Origin: Pantoea eucalypti
GTDB lineage: Bacteria; Pseudomonadota; Gammaproteobacteria; Enterobacterales; Enterobacteriaceae
Direction of reading: 5' to 3'
Assembly (NCBI RefSeq): GCF_009646115.1
Contig: NZ_CP045720.1
Span: 2,666,001-2,730,000 of the forward strand
Length of the DNA stretch: 64,000 bases
Of the stretch, positions 1 to 7,953 are shown in pieces. Position numbers and translations under genes: made by a program. Position 1 is the first letter of the stretch. The number at the start of each line of letters is the position of its first letter. Below the pieces are notes generated by a model. The model had not been told where the DNA came from. It was given only the letters and a program-made list of their open reading frames with translations, and ran no database searches.

Positions 1-684
1 TTCAGCGGCACATGAGGAACGCGATCCACAAAGAAACTTTCCTGTAAGACAAATCACAGCGCCCTTGAGTTTTAACTCATCCACATGTTCAAGTGGTGAA
101 CGAATTGAAAGACCATCAACCGATCCAGTGGCTAAATCGCAACCTGTAAAAGCTATCATGGCCTCTTTAAGTTCTTCTCTTTCAACAGGTGTAACAACAC
201 CATCAGCTAAAATTTTCTCGATTAGAAGATAAAGGTCTTTACCGGGGAAGTTTGTCTTTAACAAACCATTATTGGATAACCACCAACGAAGATAGCGAAT
301 CTCATCTTCCGTTAGCTCATGATTCGACAGCATGCCTTTGCACAAACCTTCAAGCAGGTGTTTATCTGATTCGGTTGAATAGAAATCAATATCAGGAGTG
401 TCGAGAAGATTTTGTTGAATATTTATTAAGTCGTCTTTAAATTTCTTCAATTCAACTTCTTCGATGATACCATCTTCTAAAATGGCAGTAATTTTATCCC
501 TAATTACCTGTACGCAATAATTTTCGCTGATGGCCTCTGCTTCTAATAACCAGGTATCAAGGTAAAGTAATTCTTTTGCATCAACCTTTCCGTCACATGT
601 CATACCCTCTATAATATTGACAAGATTTGCCAGTAACTTATCTCTATTGCGTGTGTAGTTATAAACACTGAGTTTTCTGTCCAT
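1..684 (-). CDS. BRCT-domain protein with TerB-like helical repeats (3' end outside window)
   Basis: An open frame of 228 codons reads leftward from an ATG at 682-684 and runs off the window edge with no stop, so the protein is incomplete. Two related acidic helical segments are visible, each with a D-G-K/V-V-x-x-x-E core: residues ~17-80 (IEGMTCDGKVDAKELLYLD) and ~123-185 (LADGVVTPVEREELKEAM). They resemble TerB-like or DNA-ligase-associated repeats. The last ~25 visible residues (LKGAVICLTGKFLCGSR) match the start of a BRCT fold, as in bacterial NAD-dependent ligase tails. The codons are AT-rich compared with the housekeeping genes to the right, which suggests horizontal acquisition. The function is unknown; DNA binding or phospho-peptide binding through BRCT is inference. 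Confidence 0.7.
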   Translation of the reverse strand, partial: MDRKLSVYNYTRNRDKLLANLVNIIEGMTCDGKVDAKELLYLDTWLLEAEAISENYCVQVIRDKITAILEDGIIEEVELKKFKDDLINIQQNLLDTPDIDFYSTESDKHLLEGLCKGMLSNHELTEDEIRYLRWWLSNNGLLKTNFPGKDLYLLIEKILADGVVTPVEREELKEAMIAFTGCDLATGSVDGLSIRSPLEHVDELKLKGAVICLTGKFLCGSRSSCAAE

Positions 685-1229
685 AGCACCCCCAATTACA
701 TTTTATGTTTGATACTGCTTATAACCTTGATGAGTAATACCACTTGACAAAAGACTAATTCAACACTCCATAACCCATTGATCTACCAGTATTTTATCCT
801 TATCTTCGCGTCACACAACATCCTAGCGCTGAGTTTTCCAAATTCCATCAGACGGTTTGGCAACATCTTTAGCGACCAAATAAAACGTGTTAACTCTCAG
901 CACCTGAATAACTTCAACGTTTATGACCTGAAGAAAGCTAAGAATCCTGAATTGATAACGACTCCTATGACCAGCATCAATCTTTCGAAAAATTCGCTCT
1001 GCATGGGGAACCATAGGATTTCAATAACTTATCAACTAAATCTTGTCTACCTGAAAATTCTATTCGAATTTTTCATCACATGAACGTTAATCAATTCAAA
1101 TTTAAAATGCAATGGTGTAAATATTGAAGAAGCAAATGCAAACACCCGTTTTTACCTCAACGAAGATGGATGTGTGAGCATCCCAGCGTTGGTCCCATAC
1201 ACACCTCTAAAAGTTCCAATTTTCAGCCA
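685..1229. other. AT-rich non-coding stretch
   Basis: About 545 bases contain no gene I can support. Short open frames exist on both strands (778-1083 plus, 823-1014 minus), but neither has a convincing ribosome site or a recognisable family. The base composition is AT-rich like the BRCT gene to the left, so this is probably decayed accessory DNA. Confidence 0.5.
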
Positions 1230-1720
1230 TCAGTTGCTCCATTCCGGAGTCAGGATGCTCAGGGATTCATAAGGCCGCTCATTTTTATATTCTATCAGCC
1301 AGCGCTCTGTAATTTCTCGTGCTTCATTTAGTGTTATGAGCAGCTAAAAATCCAGGGTTTCTAGCCAGTATGTCCGGCTCGATAAATTCGAGCTGCACGC
1401 CATGTTCTTCGGCCCATCCTGCCAGCGCCAATGAGATCTGTTCTGGCCCGGAGTCCAGCCGCATCTTCAGGTATTAGTCGTGATTTACCACGCCCTTGTC
1501 CAGCCCAGGGACGACTCGTTGAGCCGGACATTAAGGTCGGTTTCTATCGTCAGCGTATAGCATTTAGCATTTAGCATTTAGCATTTAGCGTTTAGCGTTT
1601 AAAAATCATCCACCACAATGAAGGTCAGGCAACGTCTGCCGCAGACCGGCGCATCGTGCATATAATCAATTGACCCGCTCTGGTTTGACGCCTGTGGCAT
1701 GCACCACCGCCACCGCCGCC
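1230..1720 (-). pseudogene. Decayed IS3-family transposase (OrfB integrase core) remnant
   Basis: Read leftward, fragments of an IS3-type integrase appear in order in different frames. They are NQSGSIDYMHDAPVCGRR...FIVVDDF (about 1605-1690), then LTIETDLNVRLN after a tandem repeat, then MRLDSGPEQISLALAGWA (with the second catalytic Asp), then EEHGVQLEFIEP. A deletion removes the DDE glutamate region. The C-terminal end follows (TLNEAREITERWLIEY, then RPYESLSILTPEWSN and a TGA at 1230-1232). Frameshifts and the deletion mean no active enzyme is possible. No terminal inverted repeats or target duplication were found. Confidence 0.75.
1561..1602. repeat. Heptanucleotide tandem repeat, six copies
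   Basis: Six head-to-tail 7-bp units are present: four exact copies of catttag, then cgtttag and cgtttaa. The array sits inside the IS3 transposase remnant, where intact relatives encode the residues between VVDDF and the following IE-DLN. It probably arose by slipped-strand mispairing. Confidence 0.85.
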
Positions 1721-1842
1721 AGGCAAAGAGGCTCCACCACCCCCTCCGGGCGGGCAGCAGCCAGTTGGCGCACCAGGCGGTGTTGGCCCGGCAGGACAAC
1801 CGCAGGGATAGTCTGTTTCAGCCAGTCTGCGTTGCAGGCTGG

Positions 1843-2688
1843 CTAATGCCGAAAGGCGCAGCCGCAGGCTGACATTTCTCCTGGCGCAATTTTGCCAAAA
1901 TGGGAGTGGCGACGCGCTAATTGCCCCTGCACTTGACTGCTGACAACGTGCTGCCCCAACCAGCGATCTAACGCGTTGCCCATAATTTGCCTGATATCAG
2001 GTGACCAGCTGGTAAGATGCCAGGTAGAGCTCCGGGCTTCCTCACTGTCTCCAAATCCCGCCACCGCAATGTGGGCACCCTGACCAAAATCACGAATTGC
2101 CTGTATCGCACCAAAGGCCAGGAGATCGCTTTCACAGAAGAGTGCCTGAATACGATCGGCGGCACGGGTCTTTTTCAAATAATCCATCATCGCCTGATAC
2201 GCGCCATCACGATCATCTGCCTCTGAAGTCAGCACAGCATTCAGCACCCTGCCCGCCGCCTGTAGTGCCGTGCTATAGCCCTGCTTTTGCGCGCTTTCAA
2301 CAGGCTGGCTTTGCATAAAGCCAAACCGCTGATGCCCTTCCGCGAGCAGTAATTCCGATGTTACTTCCCCTGCCCGCCGCGCATCCGCTTGCAGTTCAGG
2401 CTCCGCGTCAATCTCAAGCACCGGCAAATTGCAGGTATCTGTAATGCGGTTGCCGGGTAGCAGTATCAACCCCCGCGTCGCAAGCGGTTTCGCCTGCCGG
2501 ATGAGTGCTGTCAGAGCTTCTTCGCTATCGGCACTCAACAGCACGGTGATAGCACCGCGAACATTAAGTTGCCGCGTTACCTCGTCCAGCATTTTCTGTT
2601 GATACGGATTGAGCAACTGGCTGGCGACAATACCAATAACCGGCGGTAAAGCCGAAAGGGCTGAGTCATGTTTGAAAGGTCTGGTCAT
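1843..2688 (-). CDS. LacI/GalR-type ligand-binding domain lacking the DNA-binding domain (possible pseudogene)
   Basis: The 281-residue product matches the effector-binding core of LacI/GalR regulators: PVIGIVASQLLNPYQQ near residue 16, a central ALFCESDLLAFGAIQAIRDF helix-strand and IAVAGFGDSEEA in the second lobe. Family members are normally about 330-340 residues with a ~55-residue N-terminal helix-turn-helix. Here the sensor begins almost at residue 16 and no HTH is visible upstream in the same frame. It lies beside a decayed IS3 element, so truncation by rearrangement is likely. It might still bind ligand or act as a decoy. The sugar or other effector cannot be predicted. Confidence 0.65.
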   Translation of the reverse strand: MTRPFKHDSALSALPPVIGIVASQLLNPYQQKMLDEVTRQLNVRGAITVLLSADSEEALTALIRQAKPLATRGLILLPGNRITDTCNLPVLEIDAEPELQADARRAGEVTSELLLAEGHQRFGFMQSQPVESAQKQGYSTALQAAGRVLNAVLTSEADDRDGAYQAMMDYLKKTRAADRIQALFCESDLLAFGAIQAIRDFGQGAHIAVAGFGDSEEARSSTWHLTSWSPDIRQIMGNALDRWLGQHVVSSQVQGQLARRHSHFGKIAPGEMSACGCAFRH

Positions 2689-2741
2689 TGACGTTAACGT
2701 CTCTGCAACGGCAAATAATACCCACCACTTTACGATAAACC

Positions 2742-2759
2742 AACCTGTTTCAACAGGTT
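2742..2759. promoter_or_regulatory. 18-bp perfect palindrome, operator-like
   Basis: AACCTGTT-TC-AACAGGTT has two 8-bp arms and a 2-bp centre. It sits 54 bp upstream of the start of the LacI-type sensor gene. Symmetry, size and position fit an autoregulatory LacI-family operator, but the adjacent protein lacks a visible DNA-binding domain. Confidence 0.5.
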
Positions 2760-2921
2760 ATGAAATTCGACTCAGGCCGCAAAAATGGATGAAATCAGAT
2801 GTAATCAGGTTTGAATTGGCAAAGCAGTGACACGGATAATGAACGGTTATTCAGCACTGAGACGTGATGCCAGTTGAAAAGCCTAAGGATGTGAGGTGCC
2901 AGCCATGCCAGATTCCGGGCA

Positions 2922-2948
2922 CAAAAAAACCGCCTCTGAGGGGCGGCT
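2922..2948 (-). terminator. Rho-independent terminator of the tRNA operon
   Basis: Read leftward, a GC-rich stem (GCCGCCCCTCAGAGGCGG) is followed by seven T residues, 42 bp past the end of tRNA-Leu. It should end the Gly-Cys-Leu tRNA transcript. Confidence 0.8.
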
Positions 2949-2989
2949 TGACGACACTGCTTATCATTGATTTTATTGGTAAAGCGATA

Positions 2990-3076
2990 TGGTGCCCGGG
3001 GCGGGACTTGAACCCGCACAGCCTTACAGCCGAGGGATTTTAAATCCCTTGTGTCTACCGATTTCACCACCCGGGC
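2990..3076 (-). tRNA. leuZ: tRNA-Leu (anticodon UAA)
   Basis: This 87-nt type II tRNA has a GCCCGGG acceptor stem pairing with CCCGGGC, the encoded CCA at 2990-2992, a long variable arm and a TTTAAAATC anticodon loop with TAA. It is the last gene of a Gly-Cys-Leu tRNA cluster downstream of pgsA, the same order as glyW-cysT-leuZ of E. coli. tRNA 3' ends such as this are common integration sites for islands. Confidence 0.95.
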
Positions 3077-3086
3077 TGGGTGTAAC

Positions 3087-3160
3087 TGGAGGCGCGTCCC
3101 GGAGTCGAACCGAGGTACACGGATTTGCAATCCGCTGCATAGCCACTCTGCCAACGCGCC
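3087..3160 (-). tRNA. cysT: tRNA-Cys (anticodon GCA)
   Basis: This 74-nt gene has a GGCGCGT acceptor arm, an anticodon loop containing GCA and the encoded CCA at 3087-3089. It lies 10 bp from tRNA-Leu and is probably co-transcribed with it. Confidence 0.95.
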
Positions 3161-3200
3161 TTAAACTATGATGCCGCCAGGCTAACCTGACATGCGAATC

Positions 3201-3276
<76 letters not shown>

Positions 3277-3428
3277 AATTTTCAGCAATCTTATCGAACC
3301 TGCTGATTTTGTTTATCTTCTGGCAGCCTGGCTGCCGTTCGATGCGATGCATTCTACTTAGATGACGCAATGAGTCAATAAAATTATCCTCACAGACCAT
3401 CCGTTTGCTGCTTTTTAAATCGTATCGA

Positions 3429-3977
3429 TCACGGTTCGAGCAAATCACCGCGCGCCGCGCTTAAATACTGGAACATCGACCAGAAAGTCAGCACTGCAGC
3501 AATGTATAACGCCACCACGCCAATCGCTACAACGGTGGCATCTGGGCGCCACAGCAGTGCGAAGAGAGACAACATTTGCGCAGTCGTTTTGACTTTACCA
3601 ATCCAGGAGACAGAAACACTACTGCGCTTGCCAATCTCCGCCATCCATTCACGCAGCGCAGAGATAATGATCTCGCGGGCAATCATGGTTGCCGCTGGCA
3701 GAGTAATCCACCATGCGTGAAAATGTTCTGCCACCAGCACCAGCGCTATCGCGACCAGCACTTTATCAGCAACCGGATCGAGGAATGCGCCAAAGCGCGT
3801 CGTCTGCTTCCAGCGGCGCGCCAGAAAGCCATCAAACCAGTCGGTAACAGCAGCAAAAATAAAGATCAGTGCAGTAGCCAGCGGCGCCCAAATGAACGGC
3901 AGATAGAAAGCCAGCACAAAGAACGGGATGAGCACAACTCGAAACAGGGTGAGACACGTCGGGATGTTTAATTGCAT
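3429..3977 (-). CDS. pgsA: CDP-diacylglycerol-glycerol-3-phosphate 3-phosphatidyltransferase
   Basis: This inner-membrane enzyme makes phosphatidylglycerol phosphate, the committed step to phosphatidylglycerol and cardiolipin. At 182 residues it has the length of E. coli PgsA. The CDP-alcohol phosphotransferase signature D-G-x2-A-R-x8-G-x3-D-x3-D is complete (D49 G50, A53 R54, G63, D67, D71). Hydrophobic segments flank it at ~8-40 and ~75-180. The gene lies 69 bp downstream of uvrC and upstream of the tRNA cluster, the enterobacterial arrangement. Confidence 0.97.
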   Translation of the reverse strand: MQLNIPTCLTLFRVVLIPFFVLAFYLPFIWAPLATALIFIFAAVTDWFDGFLARRWKQTTRFGAFLDPVADKVLVAIALVLVAEHFHAWWITLPAATMIAREIIISALREWMAEIGKRSSVSVSWIGKVKTTAQMLSLFALLWRPDATVVAIGVVALYIAAVLTFWSMFQYLSAARGDLLEP

Positions 3978-4046
3978 ATGCCGGTAACTGTCTGGATATA
4001 GGTAGAATTTAACCTATGTTCCTACATTGCCCCCCCCGTTTCAATG

Positions 4047-5879
4047 TTAGTGTTTCAAGGAATAGTATATTTTTTCTGCCAGCGCATGCGAGATGCCTGG
4101 TACATTTGCGATCTCCTCCACCGAGGCATTCATTAACGGTTGCAGGCCTCCCATGTACTTAAGCAGTTGCTGACGTCGTTTCGGCCCGACGCCTTCGATG
4201 CTTTCCAGTGCACTGGTGTTCTTCACTTTGGCCCGTTTTTTTCGGTGACCTGAAATTGCATGATTGTGAGCGTCATCACGAATGTGTTGAATCACATGCA
4301 GTGCAGGTGCATCAGGTGGCATCGAAACGCCCTCCCCTTCAGCCTCAAAGAACAGCGTTTCCAGACCGGCTTTACGGTCGCTGCCTTTAGCAACGCCGAG
4401 TAAAATGGGCTGGTTTTTATCCCAGGGCACATCCAGCTCGGCAAAGACCTGTATCGCCTGTGACAGCTGACCTTTACCGCCATCAATCAAAATCACGTCG
4501 GGGATCTTATCTTCTTCAATCGCTTTGCCATACCGGCGTCGCAACACCTGGTTCATGGCGGCGTAGTCATCTCCCGGCGTAATGCCGGTAATGTTGTAGC
4601 GACGATAGTCGGCACGCAGCGGACCATTCTGGTCAAACACCACGCAGGAGGCGATGGTCTGCTCACCCATGGTGTGACTGATATCAAAACACTCCATGCG
4701 TGTGATCTTGTCGAGCTCAAGAAACTCTGCCAGCGCATTCAGCCGCTGGTGGATGGTAGAGTGCTGAGACAGACGCGTGGTTAACGCTGTCGCGGCGTTG
4801 GTGCGCGCCAGCTTGAGATAGCGGGCGCGATCGCCGCGTGGCTTGCTTTGAATGTTAACCCGACGTCCCGCCAGTTCACTTAGGGACTCTGCCAGCAACT
4901 CGCGCTCTGGCAAAGTAAAGTCCAGCAGGATGTCGCCAGGCAGCGTACGTGCTTCACTGCCCTGCAGGTAGAACTGCCCGACGAAGGTCTGCACGACTTC
5001 GGCCAAATCAGTGTCCACAGGCACCTTCGGGAAGTAGCTGCGGCTGCCCAGCACTTTGCCCTGACGAATGAACAGCACGTGAAGACAGGCCATGCCCGCC
5101 TCATAAGCCACACCCATCACATCCAGGTCATCGCCCTGATTGGAGACAAACTGTTTTTCGGTGATGCGCCGCACGGCCTGAATCTGATCGCGCAGCCGGG
5201 CCGCTTCTTCGAAACGCAGGCCAATGCTCGCCTCTTCCATACGTTTAACCAGCTGGTTAAGCACCTGATCATCTTTACCGGCCAGGAACAGGCGCACATA
5301 GTCGGTCTGCTGCGCATACTCTTCCTCACTGACCAGCCCGGCAACACAGGGGCCGAGACAGCGACCAATCTGATATTGCAGACAGGGCCGGGAGCGATTG
5401 CGGTAGACGCTATTTTCGCACTGGCGAATGGGGAAAACTTTTTGCAACAGTCCCAGCGTTTCACGCACCGCATAGCCGTTCGGGAACGGGCCAAAATATT
5501 CGCCTTTGGCATGCTTTGCCCCACGGTGCATCGCCAGTCGCGGATGAGTATCGCTGCTGAGAAAGATGTAGGGATACGATTTATCGTCGCGCAGCAGAAC
5601 GTTATAGCGCGGCTGGTAGAGCTTGATGTAGTTATGTTCAAGCAGCAGCGCTTCGGTTTCGGTGTGGGTGACGGTGACATCGATGTGCTGGATATTGCTG
5701 ACCAGCGCTTCGGTTTTTCGGCTGCCGACCTGAACGCGGAAGTAACTGGTCAGACGCTTCTTCAGGTCTTTGGCTTTGCCTACATAGATGACGGTGCCTG
5801 AGGCGTCATACATGCGGTAAACACCGGGCTTGCTGGTTACCGTACTCAAAAAGGCTTTGGAATCAAAAACGTCATTCAC
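4047..5879 (-). CDS. uvrC: Excinuclease ABC subunit C
   Basis: UvrC makes the dual incisions around bulky DNA lesions bound by UvrA2B in nucleotide excision repair. The product is 610 residues, as in E. coli. Visible domains are the N-terminal GIY-YIG nuclease for the 3' cut (GVYRMYD at 19-25, [13 protein letters not shown] from 31), a UVR domain near 204-240 that contacts UvrB ([12 protein letters not shown]), the RNase H-like 5'-incision domain ([25 protein letters not shown]) and a C-terminal helix-hairpin-helix pair ([28 protein letters not shown]). Its start overlaps the uvrY end by 8 bp, so the two are translationally coupled. Confidence 0.97.
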   Translation of the reverse strand: MNDVFDSKAFLSTVTSKPGVYRMYDASGTVIYVGKAKDLKKRLTSYFRVQVGSRKTEALVSNIQHIDVTVTHTETEALLLEHNYIKLYQPRYNVLLRDDKSYPYIFLSSDTHPRLAMHRGAKHAKGEYFGPFPNGYAVRETLGLLQKVFPIRQCENSVYRNRSRPCLQYQIGRCLGPCVAGLVSEEEYAQQTDYVRLFLAGKDDQVLNQLVKRMEEASIGLRFEEAARLRDQIQAVRRITEKQFVSNQGDDLDVMGVAYEAGMACLHVLFIRQGKVLGSRSYFPKVPVDTDLAEVVQTFVGQFYLQGSEARTLPGDILLDFTLPERELLAESLSELAGRRVNIQSKPRGDRARYLKLARTNAATALTTRLSQHSTIHQRLNALAEFLELDKITRMECFDISHTMGEQTIASCVVFDQNGPLRADYRRYNITGITPGDDYAAMNQVLRRRYGKAIEEDKIPDVILIDGGKGQLSQAIQVFAELDVPWDKNQPILLGVAKGSDRKAGLETLFFEAEGEGVSMPPDAPALHVIQHIRDDAHNHAISGHRKKRAKVKNTSALESIEGVGPKRRQQLLKYMGGLQPLMNASVEEIANVPGISHALAEKIYYSLKH

Positions 5880-6531
5880 TACTGATTAACGGCTCCGCAT
5901 TATAGAGGCCATGTCGAATGGCCAGATGCGTTAACTCTACATCGCCACTGATATTCAGCTTACTGAACATCCGATAGCGGTAACTGTTAACGGTTTTAGG
6001 ACTGAGATTTAACTGCTCTGAAATTTCCGTCACCTTTTGTCCCCGGGTGATCATCAGCATAATCTGCAATTCCCTTTCCGACAAACAGCTAAAGGGGGAT
6101 TCCGCTTTTTGCGGCTCAATCTGACTCAGGGCCATCTGCTGAGCGATGTCTGATGCGATATATCGCTGTCCGGCATTCACCGAGCGAATTGCATTGACCA
6201 CTTCCTGGGGTGCTGCCCCTTTACTGAGGTAGCCTGCTGCCCCCGCCTGCATAACTTTAGCAGGCAGCGGACTTTCCGTATGAATAGTCAGCATAATGAT
6301 TTTGATATCGGGATTGTAACGCACGATTTTGCGCGTCGCCTCCAGTCCGCCGATGCCAGGCATGTTCATGTCCATCAGGATCACATCAACCTGGTTAGCA
6401 CGGCACCACTTAGCCGCATCCTCACCACAGTTGGCCTCTCCGACCACGGCCAGACCTTTAACATCCTCCAGGATGCGACGGATGCCGGTACGGACAAGTT
6501 CATGGTCATCAACAAGAAGCACACTGATCAA
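5872..6531 (-). CDS. uvrY: Response regulator of the BarA-UvrY system (TTG start)
   Basis: UvrY (GacA family) activates csrB/csrC small RNAs and so controls the CsrA carbon-storage and virulence switch. The receiver domain carries D8, D9 and the phospho-acceptor D54 (LMDMNMP). A C-terminal LuxR-type helix-turn-helix follows ([29 protein letters not shown]). I place the start at a TTG (6529-6531), giving 219 residues. This matches the E. coli length and puts a GGAG Shine-Dalgarno 8 bases upstream; an ATG start 16 codons earlier would add a tail absent from the family. It overlaps uvrC downstream. Confidence 0.9.
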   Translation of the reverse strand: MISVLLVDDHELVRTGIRRILEDVKGLAVVGEANCGEDAAKWCRANQVDVILMDMNMPGIGGLEATRKIVRYNPDIKIIMLTIHTESPLPAKVMQAGAAGYLSKGAAPQEVVNAIRSVNAGQRYIASDIAQQMALSQIEPQKAESPFSCLSERELQIMLMITRGQKVTEISEQLNLSPKTVNSYRYRMFSKLNISGDVELTHLAIRHGLYNAEPLISSE

Positions 6532-6962
6532 CGGGGAAACTCCAGAGGCTGAAAAAGAGGAAGCGACTAACGATTTCAAGCGATAATCATACCCGCTTTT
6601 ACCTCAAAAGCACATCAACAAAGTAAAACAGTCCTGGCTTAGCCTGTTCACTTTTAGCCTGGCCCAGCCTGAGTTCTCAGACATTTCCTGAAACAGAAAG
6701 CACCGTCAAACAATCCTTAAAGTCTCACTATTTCATGACATTAACAACTGGTACTACGGTTACCCAGCGCTGCAGTGACAGGTAATATCAGGTGGAAGGC
6801 TCTCGTTGATTACTTTCTGCGATTGATTAGTTGCACTGGACAAACCTGCTGTTTCAGACGAAACGAACCGGCTGCATCAGCAACATACTGACGCTGTGAT
6901 ATACTCACGCACTGCTGTTCGGACAGATTGCCGACACGTTGTCATTCACCAAGGAGATACAC
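6532..6962. other. Divergent intergenic region between uvrY and yecF
   Basis: These 431 bases contain no gene. They should hold the uvrY promoter on the minus strand. Near the yecF side there is an extended -10 element (TGA-TATACT, 6897-6905) reading toward yecF. I see no clear -35 partner. Confidence 0.5.
6897..6905 (+). promoter_or_regulatory. Extended -10 promoter element for yecF
   Basis: TGATATACT combines the extended TGn motif with a -10 hexamer (TATACT) close to TATAAT. It lies 57 bp upstream of the yecF start. The -35 position (around 6877-6882) is a poor match, as usual for extended -10 promoters. Confidence 0.4.
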
Positions 6963-7187
6963 ATGAGCGATGAAGATTTTGCAACTTCGCAGGAAGCCCG
7001 GAAATTAGCGGATGAAATCGCGGGGCTGAAGATGATGATCACCCTGATCCTGAAAGGTATGGGCCAGGCTGATGCTGGAAAAGTGATTATCAACATGGAA
7101 CGCTATGTACAGACGCTGGGTGACAAGCCTCAGGCGGAAGTGTTCAGCAACACCATTAAGCAGATTAAAACTGCCTACCGTCAGTAA
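6963..7187 (+). CDS. yecF: Conserved small protein YecF (DUF2594 family)
   Basis: This 74-residue protein of unknown function has the length and sequence type of E. coli YecF, which sits between uvrY and sdiA there too. It is charged and predicted helical, with no signal peptide or membrane segment (ARKLADEIAGLKMMITLILK). I chose the ATG at 6963, preceded by GGAG, over an upstream in-frame ATG at 6939. It is transcribed toward the AHL synthase gene (convergent). Confidence 0.85.
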   Translation: MSDEDFATSQEARKLADEIAGLKMMITLILKGMGQADAGKVIINMERYVQTLGDKPQAEVFSNTIKQIKTAYRQ

Positions 7188-7192
7188 TTCTT

Positions 7193-7213
7193 TTGCCCCC
7201 AGTGGCGGGGGCA
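7193..7213. terminator. Hairpin between convergent yecF and luxI-type genes
   Basis: GCCCCC-AGTGGC-GGGGGC forms a strong 6-bp GC stem in the 32-bp gap between the two convergent stop codons. Neither strand has a T-run after the stem, so it is at best an atypical terminator or RNA-stabilising hairpin. Confidence 0.4.
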
Positions 7214-7219
7214 TATACG

Positions 7220-7834
7220 CTAACTGTGCGCCTGCCAGTTAACGGAAACGCCCAGCGTTGGCAGTACCTCTTCCGGACTGAAACGCCTTGTTCCCCGATA
7301 CTTCTCTGCCAGCGCTGGCTGTTCCACCGGAATCCTGATCGCAAACAGATTATCTTCTGACAGAATAAGTCCCGGCGTAAGCGGTTCATACACCACCCCA
7401 TGCTGTTCAAACATCTTTTCCAGCATCGGCGTTGCCGAACTAATGATGTACTCCATGCCATTGAGTTCTGCCATCTGCACCGCGTGCCAGAGAATATTCA
7501 GCGGCAGTTCGGCGTCGACCTCCAGCCGGGCCGAGAAGCGCGACATTTCCCACACTCTCTCATGGCTGAAAGGCAGCACAATGCCTTCGCTCTGCTCAGG
7601 TTCAAACCAGGGCATCAGACGTGCACAGCCGCTGATTCCTTCACGCGCATTCCATGCGATTAACCAGGTCACATCTGAACGATCATAGCGATCATATTCC
7701 TGTCCTGGCGTACTCAGACGGGGCGGTATTGACCACCCTTCGCCGCGCGCAAAGACGCTGTAACGGTAGCTGCCGAGTTCGGCAAGCAACGAGGATGGCA
7801 TATCCTTTAATTGCGTTTGCACTATTTTCATCAT
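7220..7834 (-). CDS. phzI: LuxI-family acyl-homoserine-lactone synthase
   Basis: It makes an N-acyl-homoserine lactone from S-adenosylmethionine and acyl-ACP; the acyl chain cannot be read from sequence. The 204-residue product keeps the LuxI invariant residues: R24 and F28 (YRYSVF), W34, E46-x-D48-x2-D51 (EYDRYD), R72 (GCARLMP) and the E-x2-R of VWEMSRFSARLE. Its ATG at 7832-7834 follows an AGAGG ribosome site. It lies directly downstream of sdiA on the same strand, unlike EsaI/EsaR-type pairs, which converge. A lux-box-like palindrome precedes it. The location suggests the PhzI/ExpI group proposed as the ancestral partner of SdiA; the symbol is tentative. Confidence 0.9.
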   Translation of the reverse strand: MMKIVQTQLKDMPSSLLAELGSYRYSVFARGEGWSIPPRLSTPGQEYDRYDRSDVTWLIAWNAREGISGCARLMPWFEPEQSEGIVLPFSHERVWEMSRFSARLEVDAELPLNILWHAVQMAELNGMEYIISSATPMLEKMFEQHGVVYEPLTPGLILSEDNLFAIRIPVEQPALAEKYRGTRRFSPEEVLPTLGVSVNWQAHS

Positions 7835-7924
7835 GCGCCTCTGACATCCCCATTTTTACAATGATTTCTTTGCGCCAGCCTGACACAGTCCCGGCGCAGG
7901 GTAGACAACAGACCTGTACAAAGG

Positions 7925-7944
7925 AACTGCCAAATGTAGCAGTT
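7925..7944. promoter_or_regulatory. lux-box-like 20-bp palindrome upstream of the AHL synthase
   Basis: AACTGC-N8-GCAGTT has perfect 6-bp arms and fits the lux box rules (CTG-N10-CAG, NNCT-N12-AGNN). It starts 9 bp past the sdiA stop, about 90 bp upstream of the luxI-type start. This is the expected place for SdiA to autoinduce the synthase. LexA boxes also have CTG-N10-CAG, but the core here lacks their alternating AT pattern. Confidence 0.7.
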
Positions 7945-7953
7945 GTTTTATGT

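Noticed and set aside
778..1083. 101-codon frame in AT-rich DNA (and 823-1014 on the other strand)
   Set aside because: No ribosome site or family signal; AT-rich DNA was considered more likely decayed.
5079..5801. 240-codon open frame on the plus strand
   Set aside because: Antisense shadow of uvrC; no family similarity.
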